64,000 nucleotides of DNA from Myroides sp. N17-2 (GCF_002286775.1 NZ_NSGJ01000022.1:1-64000), one strand, 5' to 3'; counted from the stretch's first letter, positions 8,134 to 16,587 are shown. A program made the numbers and translations. The notes: a model not told the origin generated them from the sequence alone.

Positions 8134-9121
8134 TTTAGGAAAAGAACAAAGAGTTCAGGTGCTGAATCAGGTTGCAGCTGCTTATGGATTGCCTGCATTT
8201 GTGGTTGAGAAAGATTGGTGGGTTTGTATTCTTTTAAAGGCGATATTTCAATCTAAATATAGTGAATCTATTATTTTTAAAGGAGGTACTTCTTTAAGTA
8301 AAGCTTATCATCTGATAGAACGCTTTTCTGAAGATATAGATTTAATTATTGATCGACGGTTATTAGGCTTCGATGATCTATCCTCTAATACTCAAATTAA
8401 AAAACTAAGAAAGACTTCAGGAGGATTTATTATTAATGAATTTAGAGAAGAATTAATTAATCAGTTAACCCAATTAGGAGTTTCTTCCAATGTTTATGAA
8501 ATTAAATATAACGGTAAAGTTGATGACACAAGTGATCCAAATACTTTAGAAGTTTATTATCAATCAGATGTTCCAGCTACGAATGAATATATTCAGCAAC
8601 GAGTTTTACTAGAAATGGGAGCGAGGTCATTAACAGAACCAGCGGAGCCAAAGTCTATAATTTCTTTTATTGATGAGAAGTTTTCAGAATTAGCTTTTGC
8701 AGTGCCTGCCTTTAATGTACAAGTAGTAATTCCCACTCGGACATTTATTGAGAAAGTGTTGTTATTGCACGAAGAGTTTTCAAAGCCCATAGAGAAAATA
8801 AGAACAGAGAGGTTGACTAGACATTTTTATGATTTGAATAAAATTATGGACTCAGAGTTTGGTGTGCAAGCTATATCAGATGATGAGTTGTTTATTCGTA
8901 TTGTTGAGCATCGTAAAAAAATAACTCCTTTAAGAGGAATCGATTATTCTAATCATATAAAAGGTGAATTGAACATCTTACCTCCACTAGAGGTGTTAGT
9001 AGAATGGGAGACGGATTATAAAACGATGCAAGAGTATATGATTATTGGTGAAAGTTTAGATTGGAATGATTTACTTAATGTCTTAAAGGATATTGAAAAT
9101 AAATTTAATAGAATTATTTAG
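8117..9121 (+). CDS. AbiEii-family nucleotidyltransferase toxin
   Basis: The 334-residue protein carries the DNA polymerase beta-type nucleotidyltransferase motif of AbiEii/DUF1814: GGTS at 56-59 followed by EDIDLII, with D73 and D75 as metal ligands. The family's EKD motif is at 31-33. Related toxins (MenT, AbiEii) transfer nucleotides to tRNA 3' ends or bind GTP and block growth. An early in-frame alternative Met exists at residue 3. The gene overlaps the antitoxin by 17 bases and is followed by a 25-bp imperfect inverted repeat (9202-9256). The catalytic residues are intact, so it should be active when not neutralised. Confidence 0.92.
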   Translation: MNMWISLGKEQRVQVLNQVAAAYGLPAFVVEKDWWVCILLKAIFQSKYSESIIFKGGTSLSKAYHLIERFSEDIDLIIDRRLLGFDDLSSNTQIKKLRKTSGGFIINEFREELINQLTQLGVSSNVYEIKYNGKVDDTSDPNTLEVYYQSDVPATNEYIQQRVLLEMGARSLTEPAEPKSIISFIDEKFSELAFAVPAFNVQVVIPTRTFIEKVLLLHEEFSKPIEKIRTERLTRHFYDLNKIMDSEFGVQAISDDELFIRIVEHRKKITPLRGIDYSNHIKGELNILPPLEVLVEWETDYKTMQEYMIIGESLDWNDLLNVLKDIENKFNRII

Positions 9122-9201
9122 ATAAAATCACCATTTTTTGTTCTTTAAATCAATTCCAAAGAAAAGCTTTATCCACTTTTGTGAATTATATATTTCAGTC
9201 A

Positions 9202-9256
9202 AAATGATTGTTATTTCAAACAAATAGGTGGTATTTGTCTGAAATAGCAATCATTT
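9202..9256. repeat. 25-bp imperfect inverted repeat downstream of AbiE
   Basis: Arms 9202-9226 and 9232-9256 are complementary except at two positions, around the loop GGTGG. No T-tract follows, so a factor-independent terminator is unlikely. The core GTTATTTCAAACAAAT resembles part of the operator palindrome before abiEi (GTTATGTCACAAATTT), so it may be a second binding site or mark an insertion boundary. Confidence 0.7.
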
Positions 9257-9366
9257 ACTCCTAATAGAGAGAGTAGTAACATATGCTCCAAGAACTTGTA
9301 TCTGTCAGAAAAATAATATTATAACTGATTTTATTTTACGCAGTATTTACCCCAAATATCTCGTGC

Positions 9367-9455
9367 TTCACTTCCCTTCCAGTCAGATTCCACTCTCGTT
9401 CCCAAAACAGGCCTTCGTTTGGAACAAACAGGCAATCTTGGGAAGAACTTGGGAA
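9367..9455. repeat. Helically phased palindromic repeat, copy 1 (TTCCCAA type)
   Basis: Eight heptamer-like units are arranged as two inverted groups. The left units start at 9367, 9377, 9388 and 9399 (TTCACTT, TTCCAGT, TTCCACT, TTCCCAA). The right units start at 9418, 9428, 9438 and 9449 (TTTGGAA, ACAGGCA, TTGGGAA, TTGGGAA). Spacing is 10-11 bp with a 19-bp centre, as in the other three copies in this window, but the core here is TTCCCAA/TTGGGAA instead of TTCGGAA. It lies in the 388-bp gap between abiEii and a Crp/Fnr gene, which holds no gene. Confidence 0.65.
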
Positions 9456-9509
9456 CAAATGAATTGTTACTAAAGGAATGTTTTATCTTCGTCAAAATTA
9501 AAGGAAGTT

Positions 9510-10061
9510 ATGCAAAGCAATGAATTCGTATCACGATTATTACAGGATTTGGAACCTAAGGTGTTGCATAGAGTAATGAAGAAAGGGGAGGAGATACTGA
9601 GCCTTGGTGAGGTATGTGATTATGTAGGGTTAGTGCGTACAGGTAGTTTGCGTATGTATTATATAGATGCAGAGGGTAGAGATGTGTCTTTCTCATTCTA
9701 TCTTAGTGATGATGTGTTTACGAATTATGAGGGGCTTCTTACTAATACGCCTTCTCAGTTAATCATTGTGGCGGTGGAGGAGACGGAGGTGGAGTTGATT
9801 AGAAAGGTTGATTTGTTTGAGTATTACGAACGTTCTTTAGAAGGGCAACGATTAGGTAGATTAATGGCAGACCAAATCTTCTTAGAAGCGAAAAAACGTA
9901 TTGATTTTCTCTTGTTTCTAACACCTGAACAACGCTACCTACAGTTGGCAAATACTTCTCCACAGGTATTTAATCATATTCCACAGAAGCATATTGCTAG
10001 TTATATCGGGGTGAAACCTCAGTCTCTATCTCGTATTCGCAAGAGGTTAATTGAGAAGTAA
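9510..10061 (+). CDS. Crp/Fnr-family transcriptional regulator
   Basis: The 183-residue protein has an N-terminal cyclic-nucleotide-binding beta-roll (about 1-110; SLGEVCDYVGLVRTGSLRMY, SFSFYLSDDVFTNYEG) and a short C-terminal helix-turn-helix (about 150-183; HIPQKHIASYIGVKPQSLSRIRKRL). It is shorter than E. coli CRP, which is usual for this Bacteroidota subgroup, and the residues that contact cAMP in CRP are not obviously kept, so the ligand is unknown. It lies directly upstream of a DUF3995 membrane protein on the same strand and may regulate it. The phased repeat at 9367-9455 lies just before it. Confidence 0.85.
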   Translation: MQSNEFVSRLLQDLEPKVLHRVMKKGEEILSLGEVCDYVGLVRTGSLRMYYIDAEGRDVSFSFYLSDDVFTNYEGLLTNTPSQLIIVAVEETEVELIRKVDLFEYYERSLEGQRLGRLMADQIFLEAKKRIDFLLFLTPEQRYLQLANTSPQVFNHIPQKHIASYIGVKPQSLSRIRKRLIEK

Positions 10062-10130
10062 TGTTAACTTAAGTGAATGTTTTTCTCTTTTTAGTAAGGT
10101 AATTTTACTTCATTAAAATACATTAGCATT

Positions 10131-10529
10131 ATGAGTTTAGAGGTAATTATTAAGATAGTGAATGTTCTTATTTTTTCATTTCTATCAGGGATACATATTT
10201 ATTGGGCATTCGGAGGGATGGGGTTAAAAGCAGGAACGCTACCAACTAAAGATGGAGAGCTTAAACTTCATCCTAGACCTATAGGTACACTTGTAGTGGC
10301 AAGTGGATTAGGAATATTTGCATTCTTTAGTGGCATTGCTGTTGTAGGGTATCATTGGGTATATTTAGTGATGGGAGGTTTGTTTGCCTTGCGAGCGATA
10401 GGAGACTTTAGATATGCAGGTTTGTTTAAAAAAGTGAAAGACAGTGTATTTGCTAAAAATGATACGGGAATCTTCATTCCTCTTTGTATTTATTTGGCAC
10501 TTAGTAATGCATTTTTATATTTCTGCTAA
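10131..10529 (+). CDS. DUF3995 membrane protein
   Basis: The 132-residue protein has four predicted transmembrane helices, at about 7-25, 48-70, 72-92 and 112-131. The pattern GIHIYWAFGG near the N-terminus, RAIGDFRYAGLFKK, and FAKNDTGIFIPLCIYLAL near the end match DUF3995, an inner-membrane family of unknown function. A Crp/Fnr-type regulator gene lies 69 bases upstream on the same strand, a common association in Flavobacteria that suggests co-regulation. The overlapping plus-strand reading frame at 10444-10626 is treated as spurious. Confidence 0.82.
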   Translation: MSLEVIIKIVNVLIFSFLSGIHIYWAFGGMGLKAGTLPTKDGELKLHPRPIGTLVVASGLGIFAFFSGIAVVGYHWVYLVMGGLFALRAIGDFRYAGLFKKVKDSVFAKNDTGIFIPLCIYLALSNAFLYFC

Positions 10530-10655
10530 AAATCGCGATAACGCAGTGTTTACTGATATAAATCAGTTGAATACTGTTGGAAAATTACGTAATTTGGAAC
10601 TGTTATTAATAGAAAAGGCACCCTAGGTGTTTAGTCATTTCCAAATACTTTAAAT

Positions 10656-11921
10656 ATGAGATATGTATCAGCTGCAGAAGCTGCAAAAGTGGTAAAATCG
10701 GGAGACCGTATTTATGTACATGCAGCAGCTGCCACTCCTAATATATTAACTAAAGCGATTAGCGATAGAGCAGAAGAACTGCGCAACGTAGAGTTCTGTC
10801 ACATCCATACTGAGGGAGCTGCTCCTTATGCAGACCCTGCTTTAGCGGGTAGTTTTCACGTTAACTCTTTCTTTATTGGTAAGAATGTTCGCCATACTAT
10901 AGCGGCGGGTAACGGGTCGTATACACCTGTATTCTTAAGTGAAGTGCCTAATCTATTTAGAAAAGGAGCGGTTAAAGTAAATGTGGTTCTTATTCAAGTA
11001 TCACCTCCTGATGAGCATGGATTCTGTTCTTTGGGAACTTCTGTAGAAGCGACTGTAGCTGCTATGGAGTGCGCTCAGATAACTATTGCACAGATTAATA
11101 ACTTTATGCCTCGTACTTTTGGGGATAGTGTATTACATATTTCTAAAATAGATATGGCGGTAGAACATCACTGTCCTATTTATGCTCAGAAGCAAGTAGA
11201 GATATCAGCTACAGAAGCGAAGATAGGAGATTATGTAGCTAATCTAATAGAGGATGAGAGTACATTACAGATGGGAATAGGTTCTATACCAAATGCAGTG
11301 CTATCAAGACTTCAAAATCATAAAAACTTAGGATTGCACACGGAGATGTTCTCTGATGGGGTGATTGATTTGATAGAGAGTGGAGTGATTAACTGCTCTA
11401 AGAAAACTATAGCAAAGGGGAGAGCGTTAGCAACATTCTTAATCGGATCTGAGCGTCTGTATAAGTTCGTGGATAACAACCCGTTTATTGTAATGAAAGA
11501 GTCAAGTTATGTAAACGATACTTCTATTATCCGTCAGAATCCTAAGGTAGTTGCCATTAACTCAGCGTTAGAAGTAGACTTGACAGGGCAGATATGTGCA
11601 GATTCACTAGGAGTACACATGTATTCAGGTGTGGGTGGACAAATGGACTTCGTACGTGGGGCTTCATTAAGTAAAGGAGGTAAGGCGATTATCGCGTTAT
11701 CATCTACTAGTAATAAAGGACATAACCGTATCGTTCCATTCTTAAAACAAGGAGCAGGAGTAGTGACTACACGTGCTCACGCGCAGTATATCGTCACAGA
11801 GTATGGGGTAGCAGACTTATATGGTAAAACGCTAAAACAACGTACTGAAGCATTGGTAGGTATTGCACATCCTGATTTTAGAGAAGAAATACTAAAAACA
11901 TATCACGACAGTATTAAGTAG
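10656..11921 (+). CDS. Acetyl-CoA hydrolase/CoA-transferase family protein
   Basis: The 421-residue protein has both halves of the acetyl-CoA hydrolase/4-hydroxybutyrate CoA-transferase family. The N-terminal half contains VKSGDRIYVHAAAATP; the C-terminal half contains the glycine-rich GVGGQMDFVRGASLSKGG and the late motif ITEYGVADLYGKT-like YIVTEYGVADLYG. The length is typical of the Cat2/4-hydroxybutyrate subgroup. It transfers CoA between acetate or other short acids and acyl-CoA in the cytoplasm. A second, longer paralogue is at 43726-45231, so the two probably differ in substrate; the exact acid cannot be read from sequence. It ends near an imperfect hairpin at about 11935-11960. Confidence 0.88.
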   Translation: MRYVSAAEAAKVVKSGDRIYVHAAAATPNILTKAISDRAEELRNVEFCHIHTEGAAPYADPALAGSFHVNSFFIGKNVRHTIAAGNGSYTPVFLSEVPNLFRKGAVKVNVVLIQVSPPDEHGFCSLGTSVEATVAAMECAQITIAQINNFMPRTFGDSVLHISKIDMAVEHHCPIYAQKQVEISATEAKIGDYVANLIEDESTLQMGIGSIPNAVLSRLQNHKNLGLHTEMFSDGVIDLIESGVINCSKKTIAKGRALATFLIGSERLYKFVDNNPFIVMKESSYVNDTSIIRQNPKVVAINSALEVDLTGQICADSLGVHMYSGVGGQMDFVRGASLSKGGKAIIALSSTSNKGHNRIVPFLKQGAGVVTTRAHAQYIVTEYGVADLYGKTLKQRTEALVGIAHPDFREEILKTYHDSIK

Positions 11922-12015
11922 TTATTTATAGGAGAGTGTCTTTTGTGGGAGACTCTTTGTTTATCTAGTTTGATCAGATTAATAACTACTTAATTTGTGA
12001 GAATAAATAGGAATG

Positions 12016-12045
12016 AAAAAGCCATTGATCACTCAATGGCTTTTT
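12016..12045. terminator. Bidirectional terminator
   Basis: Arms AAAAAGCCATTG (12016-12027) and CAATGGCTTTTT (12034-12045) pair perfectly around a 6-base loop, with U-runs on both strands. It separates the plus-strand CoA-transferase from the convergent minus-strand gene at 12068. Confidence 0.85.
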
Positions 12046-12067
12046 TACTTTATATTGTAAAAGACTT

Positions 12068-13516
12068 TTACTTGTTTTTATATCCGAATAACTGTTTCTC
12101 TTTAATGATTTTAGAGATACCTGCAGGAAGTTGTTCTTCCCATCCTTCTTTATTTTGTTGAAGAAGTTTAAGTACATCTCTTGAGAATATAGATAAGTGT
12201 TCTTCTTTATAATCTTCGATATCGATGATTTGGTTGTTCTTTTTAAAGAATTTATAAAGTTCTTTAATGTGTAAATCTACTTTTAGATTTGTTGAGTCTA
12301 CGATTTGTCCTTCTGTACCAAACATTGGGTATAGATAAATCTTCATCGTATTTCTAAATAATTTACCTAGACCTTCTAAGATACCACCTGTTAGATTAGT
12401 GTAGTATTTCTCTTCGAATATGTTAAGTAAGCTACTTACTCCCATTGCTAAGGCTATTTTCTGATCAGTGTACTTAGAGAAGTATTCTGTCAGTTTATAG
12501 TACTCTTGGTAGTTAGAGATCATCACTGTCTGTCCTAGAGAGCATAATAAATCTGCTCTTTCTAAGAAGTCTGCTTCGTCCAGTTCTCCCTCTGCTAATA
12601 AGTTAGATAGCGTAATCTCAAATACTACAGTAGTATTCTCCTTAGCTAAGTTATTATTGGTCATAAACTTCTCTAATGACTTCTGGTACATATCCATATT
12701 AACGATAGTAACAGGTCTGAAGCTACCTCTTAATGCAAGGATATTCTGCTTGTATAATTCGTTAGCAGCTAATTCACAACGTCCATTAGGATTGAACATT
12801 ACTGCGTCTGTCATTCCGTTTTTAACCAACTGTAAACTCATTAATCTGTTGTCTACTTTATCAAAGATAGGCCCAGAGAAGTTGATACTGTCGATTTCTA
12901 TTTGATCTTTATCTAAGTGATCATATAAGCTATATATCAGTTTTTTAGGATCGTTATGTTGGTAGAATGCACCATAGATAAGGTTAACCCCTAATATACC
13001 TAGTGTCTCCTGTTGCAACTTAGAATCCGTTTCTTTAAACTGTATATGTAGTACTATTTTATTATAAGGTTGACCTGATTCAGCTTGGAACATAATTCCT
13101 ACCCATCCGTGTCCTTTATTCTTTTTGGCATAATCAATAGTAGCCACTGTATTAGCGTAACTAAAGAATGTCTTGTTAGGATTCTCAGCGCGGATTAGAC
13201 GTTCTTCTATCTTTTTTGTCTCATAATCAAGCATCTTGATCAGACGACTTTCTGTTACATAACGCCCATCTTCTTCTACAGAATAAATCGCATCACTAAA
13301 TACTTTGTCATAAGCAGACATCGCTTTAGCAACAGTTCTAGAAGAACCACCAGCTCTAAAAAAATGACGTACTGTTTCTTGACCAGCACCTATCTCAGCG
13401 AAGGTTCCGTAAATGTCGTTATTAAGATTGATTTTAAGGGCTTTATCTGATATTGCAGGTTGGTGTTCTATGAATCTGTCACCATCTAATTTTAAGTCTT
13501 CCGCAAAGTTTTTCAT
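12068..13516 (-). CDS. Conserved hypothetical protein (large Bacteroidota family)
   Basis: The 482-residue protein has no signal peptide or transmembrane helix. The N-terminal motif IYGTFAEIGAGQETVRHFFRAGG is a strong conserved signature of a family that I recall being auto-labelled nicotinate-nucleotide adenylyltransferase in some genomes. No HxGH nucleotidyltransferase motif is visible, so I do not support that name. The rest mixes alpha/beta segments with an acidic C-terminal third. It has its own promoter motif at 13533-13540, back to back with that of the metallo-hydrolase gene. The biochemical role is unknown. Confidence 0.75.
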   Translation of the reverse strand: MKNFAEDLKLDGDRFIEHQPAISDKALKINLNNDIYGTFAEIGAGQETVRHFFRAGGSSRTVAKAMSAYDKVFSDAIYSVEEDGRYVTESRLIKMLDYETKKIEERLIRAENPNKTFFSYANTVATIDYAKKNKGHGWVGIMFQAESGQPYNKIVLHIQFKETDSKLQQETLGILGVNLIYGAFYQHNDPKKLIYSLYDHLDKDQIEIDSINFSGPIFDKVDNRLMSLQLVKNGMTDAVMFNPNGRCELAANELYKQNILALRGSFRPVTIVNMDMYQKSLEKFMTNNNLAKENTTVVFEITLSNLLAEGELDEADFLERADLLCSLGQTVMISNYQEYYKLTEYFSKYTDQKIALAMGVSSLLNIFEEKYYTNLTGGILEGLGKLFRNTMKIYLYPMFGTEGQIVDSTNLKVDLHIKELYKFFKKNNQIIDIEDYKEEHLSIFSRDVLKLLQQNKEGWEEQLPAGISKIIKEKQLFGYKNK

Positions 13517-13532
13517 TAGTTACTATTTTAAA

Positions 13533-13540
13533 CAAACGTA
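13533..13540 (-). promoter_or_regulatory. -7 promoter element for the 12068-13516 gene
   Basis: The minus strand reads TACGTTTG (TAnnTTTG), 17 bases before the ATG. Confidence 0.5.
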
Positions 13541-13572
13541 ACAAATATCGTGCAACAAAAAAAGATAAACCG

Positions 13573-13580
13573 TACTTTTG
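13573..13580 (+). promoter_or_regulatory. -7 promoter element supporting a TTG start
   Basis: TACTTTTG matches the consensus and lies 19 bases before the TTG codon at 13599. A start site about 7 bases further on would leave only a short leader, so the coding region can hardly begin earlier. Confidence 0.55.
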
Positions 13581-13598
13581 TGGAAAAATTAAGTCATT

Positions 13599-14363
13599 TT
13601 GGAAGTTTATTTTTTAGGCACAGGTACTTCTCAGGGAATTCCTATTATAGGTATAGATCATCCAGTCGCTCATAGTGAAGATCAACGCGACAAGAGACTG
13701 AGAACATCGATCTTGGTTAAGTGGGACGACAGCACATTCATAGTTGATTGTGGTCCTGATTTTCGTCAGCAGATGTTAGCAGTAGGTTGTACTAAGTTGG
13801 ATGCGGTATTATACACCCATGAGCATGCAGATCACATCGCAGGATTAGATGAGATACGTCCCTTGACATTTTTGCATGGTCCGATGCCATTATATGCTTC
13901 AGATCGAGTGATGGCAGCGTTGGAGAAGAGGTTTGATTACATCTTCACTAAGGAGGATAGATATCCTGGAGCGCCAAGTGTAGTGGAGCATATTGTCACT
14001 TCTGACACGAATATCGTCATTAATGATAAAACGATCGTTCCATTGGATATTATGCATGGGCCACTGCCTATATTTGGATATCGCTTTGGAGATTTGGTTT
14101 ACATTACTGATGCCAAATATATTTCGGACAAAGAGATAGAAAAGATAAAAGGTTGTAAGGTTTTAATCGTAAATGCGCTGAGAATTAAAGAACATCCTAC
14201 TCATTTTAGCTTAGATGAAGCACTTGCTTTTATCGAGCAAATAAAACCAGAGAAAACCTATCTAACGCATATAGCACAAGACTTAGGTTTTCATAAAGAG
14301 GTGCAGGAAATACTGCCAAAAGATGTATATTTGGCGTTTGACAATTTAAAAATCACTATTTAA
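13599..14363 (+). CDS. PhnP-like metallo-beta-lactamase-fold hydrolase, TTG start
   Basis: The 254-residue protein is a metallo-beta-lactamase-fold phosphodiesterase of the PhnP/YycJ type. It starts with the signature FLGTGTSQGIP, carries the metal-binding HEHADHIAGLDEIRPL, and has further ligands in DCGPDFR, MHGPLP and TDAKYIS. Such enzymes cleave cyclic or linear phosphodiesters in the cytoplasm with two bound metal ions. The start codon is TTG: no in-frame ATG occurs before the conserved FLGTGTS strand, and a promoter motif ends 18 bases upstream. The next gene follows after 15 bases, so they may be cotranscribed. Confidence 0.9.
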   Translation: MEVYFLGTGTSQGIPIIGIDHPVAHSEDQRDKRLRTSILVKWDDSTFIVDCGPDFRQQMLAVGCTKLDAVLYTHEHADHIAGLDEIRPLTFLHGPMPLYASDRVMAALEKRFDYIFTKEDRYPGAPSVVEHIVTSDTNIVINDKTIVPLDIMHGPLPIFGYRFGDLVYITDAKYISDKEIEKIKGCKVLIVNALRIKEHPTHFSLDEALAFIEQIKPEKTYLTHIAQDLGFHKEVQEILPKDVYLAFDNLKITI

Positions 14364-14378
14364 TTTATACTCATAATT

Positions 14379-14876
14379 ATGAAACATAAAGCTTTCTTTT
14401 ACTTATTCCTTTTTTCATCAGTACTATTGGTATTGTTTTATGCCAATAATAATAATATGTATAAGATGGAAGAGAAGAAGATAGATATAGCTCATAAGCG
14501 TATTGACATTGTTCGAGATTCATTAAAACAGGTTACTAAGGAGTTTAACGAGTCTAATTACTTCTCTATCGAATATAATAATGATGCTCAAGAATATTTT
14601 AACTATAAAAATATTGACAAATCATTAGCGTTAATTAAAGAAGAAGTATTAGCTTTAAATCACCAAGAGAATGGTAATCCTTTAGTTCCTTATGGAGTAA
14701 TGAATGGAGACAAATGTGTGATTAATAAAGTAAAAATACTTAATCACAGATGGATAATTGCTGATTTTTATGCAGGTTCATTACATGGGGAAGTATTGAT
14801 AAAATATTTTTATAAAGAGGGAACTCCTACTGATTTTAAAACAATAGATACCGTGTTGTATACAACAACGGAATAA
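14379..14876 (+). CDS. Hypothetical membrane-anchored protein
   Basis: The 165-residue protein has one N-terminal transmembrane helix (about 5-22, AFFYLFLFSSVLLVLFYA), then a Lys/Glu-rich helical stretch (about 30-60) and a small folded domain. No lipobox is present, so it should be anchored in the inner membrane with the body in the periplasm. It lies 15 bases after the metallo-hydrolase and 77 bases before a lipoprotein gene, all on the same strand, suggesting an operon. I do not recognise the family. Confidence 0.7.
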   Translation: MKHKAFFYLFLFSSVLLVLFYANNNNMYKMEEKKIDIAHKRIDIVRDSLKQVTKEFNESNYFSIEYNNDAQEYFNYKNIDKSLALIKEEVLALNHQENGNPLVPYGVMNGDKCVINKVKILNHRWIIADFYAGSLHGEVLIKYFYKEGTPTDFKTIDTVLYTTTE

Positions 14877-14953
14877 TATATAACCTTGCTTACACATTCC
14901 CTTGGGGAAACAATAGAATGCAGAAGTAGGGCGTAACTTTAAAATAGTTAAAT

Positions 14954-15496
14954 ATGAAAATATCAACAAGTTTGTTTGTTTTGTTGCTTTTGGTGTTTAC
15001 TTCTTGTGATTTTATCTTGAAAGATAGAAAGGGGAGTACCGATAAAGAAATGGTGGTGACAGATGGAAGTAAAGAGATAGTAGCATTAGAAGATGATGAT
15101 GAAAGTAATGGATGTGCTTACTCTGCAGGATATAGATGGAGTGAATTAGAAGATGACTGTATTCGTATCTTTGAGAAAGGATTTAGATTAAATCCAGTAG
15201 GTGTAGTGGGGGATGATGTAGAAGAGAACGAGATGGAAGATAATGATGTTAGTTGCTTCGTTATTTTCTCTAAAGATAAAAAGAAAGCAGAGATCTATTT
15301 GCCTAACCAAAAGAAAGGGGTAGTACTAGAACAATCTAAAGACAAAAGTGCTTATATCAACGATGGATGGGAATTATCTAAAGAAGGTATGGTGCTAAAG
15401 AAAAAAGGAGAAGTGGCATTCACTGCTGCTAAAACCATTGAACTAAAGGTAATCAACAGTGATCAACCGATAGAAGAAGAGGGTACTAATGAATAG
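14954..15496 (+). CDS. Hypothetical lipoprotein
   Basis: The 180-residue protein has a clear lipoprotein signal: MKISTSLFVLLLLVFTSC, with the lipobox Cys at residue 18. The mature part is very acidic at first (EDDDESNGCAYSAGYRWSELEDDC) and includes paired Cys residues, then a beta-rich domain (VSCFVIFSKDKKKAEIYLP). This resembles small flavobacterial lipoproteins with no assigned function. It is the last gene of a plus-strand group and ends 17 bases before a strong symmetrical terminator. Confidence 0.75.
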   Translation: MKISTSLFVLLLLVFTSCDFILKDRKGSTDKEMVVTDGSKEIVALEDDDESNGCAYSAGYRWSELEDDCIRIFEKGFRLNPVGVVGDDVEENEMEDNDVSCFVIFSKDKKKAEIYLPNQKKGVVLEQSKDKSAYINDGWELSKEGMVLKKKGEVAFTAAKTIELKVINSDQPIEEEGTNE

Positions 15497-15512
15497 AAAT
15501 CAAACAGATAAT

Positions 15513-15548
15513 AAAAAACGGCTAGTAGATATCTACTAGCCGTTTTTT
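15513..15548. terminator. Bidirectional terminator, 18-bp perfect palindrome
   Basis: Arms 15513-15530 and 15531-15548 are fully complementary (core CGGCTAGTAGATATCTACTA) and flanked by A6/T6. It serves the plus-strand lipoprotein and the minus-strand esterase operon. Confidence 0.88.
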
Positions 15549-15567
15549 TATGCTAAAAAGGTTAAGA

Positions 15568-16221
15568 TTACTCTTCTAAAAGAAAATCTTTAAAGTCTTT
15601 AAAGTTTAAAGGATGTACTCCGTGTCCTACAGGGTATTCTTTATACGTATGAGTGATATTAAGACTGTTTAATACAACAGGTGTTCTTCTAGCCCAATCA
15701 ATAGGAATAACCTGATCTACCGTCCCGTGAGAAGCAAAGAATTTAAGCTTACTTAAGTTGTTCTCTTTGTAATTCTCAGCAATGATGTTTTCATTAAAGT
15801 AACCGCTCAGTGCTACTACTTTATTTACCTTCTCGGGATAAGATAGCGCGATTGCGTAACTAAGGATCGCTCCTTGACTAAATCCTACTAAGTTAACGTT
15901 ATTAGCATCTATAGGGTATTTAGCGATAAGTTCATCTATAAATCGAACAATCAAATCTCTAGATTCGATAGCTTGGTTATCATCAGAGAATTTGTTTGCA
16001 TCAGCGTCAAAAGTGATAGCATACCATGCATATCCGTAAGGAGGTACAGTGAATGGAGCACGCGCTGAGATCACATAGTAATCTTCAGGTAACTCAGGAG
16101 CAAAAGAGAACAAGTCCTCCTCATTACTACCATATCCATGTAATAAAATGATAACAGGGTTACTGTCTTTTATAACTTTAGGTTCTTGAACCAAATATGA
16201 AATAGAAAGTGATGTATCCAT
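15568..16221 (-). CDS. Alpha/beta hydrolase (carboxylesterase/phospholipase family)
   Basis: The 217-residue cytoplasmic hydrolase belongs to the YpfH/acyl-protein thioesterase-like family. It has the oxyanion region LLHGYGSNEEDLFSF, the nucleophile elbow GFSQGA (Ser), the acid segment GTVDQVIPIDWAR (Asp) and a late HGVHPL (His), giving a complete catalytic triad. Likely substrates are short-chain esters or lysophospholipids. It is the third gene of a minus-strand operon with a dihydroorotase homologue and a small membrane protein; the gap to the latter is 3 bases. No functional link to pyrimidine synthesis is evident. Confidence 0.88.
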   Translation of the reverse strand: MDTSLSISYLVQEPKVIKDSNPVIILLHGYGSNEEDLFSFAPELPEDYYVISARAPFTVPPYGYAWYAITFDADANKFSDDNQAIESRDLIVRFIDELIAKYPIDANNVNLVGFSQGAILSYAIALSYPEKVNKVVALSGYFNENIIAENYKENNLSKLKFFASHGTVDQVIPIDWARRTPVVLNSLNITHTYKEYPVGHGVHPLNFKDFKDFLLEE

Positions 16222-16224
16222 AAT

Positions 16225-16569
16225 TTATGCAGATAATTTGTCAAACCATTTTTGAAAATACACACCTACCTTAGGTAAGGGTTTAATTTCTTTGCTTACA
16301 GCTCCTATAAAGCTATAAGCCCAAATAATGATGAAGCAGAAGTAAAAAGGTCCTGAAACAGCCCATGAATTAAAGTTCCCAACTGTATAGGCTAAGGCAT
16401 AAAAGAATAACCATATCCCAAAAGATTGTTTGATGTAAAAACCTGAGAATCTATTCTTAGGGTCTAGGTTCATAAATATAGCGACAAGGCAACCTATTAT
16501 TGTTAGGTGTGCTATTACAGCCATTGTTCTACCTGTTTCTATTTCCTTTTCGTTAAAAGTCTTCAGCAT
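16225..16569 (-). CDS. Small polytopic membrane protein (DUF4870/Tic20-like)
   Basis: The 114-residue protein has about three transmembrane segments (18-35, 52-70, 75-93) separated by short loops containing NRFSGFYIKQSFG, and ends in a basic/amphipathic tail. The pattern (membrane helix, then F.IKQ.FG, then two further helices) resembles the DUF4870/Tic20-like family, which has no settled function. It lies 18 bases downstream of the dihydroorotase homologue and 3 bases before the esterase, so it is the middle gene of the operon. The family assignment is tentative. Confidence 0.65.
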   Translation of the reverse strand: MLKTFNEKEIETGRTMAVIAHLTIIGCLVAIFMNLDPKNRFSGFYIKQSFGIWLFFYALAYTVGNFNSWAVSGPFYFCFIIIWAYSFIGAVSKEIKPLPKVGVYFQKWFDKLSA

Positions 16570-16587
16570 TATGTTTGATTAATTAAT

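Noticed and set aside
10444-10626. 60-codon plus-strand frame overlapping the end of DUF3995
   Set aside because: It overlaps a well-supported gene in another frame and has no start signal or recognisable protein features.
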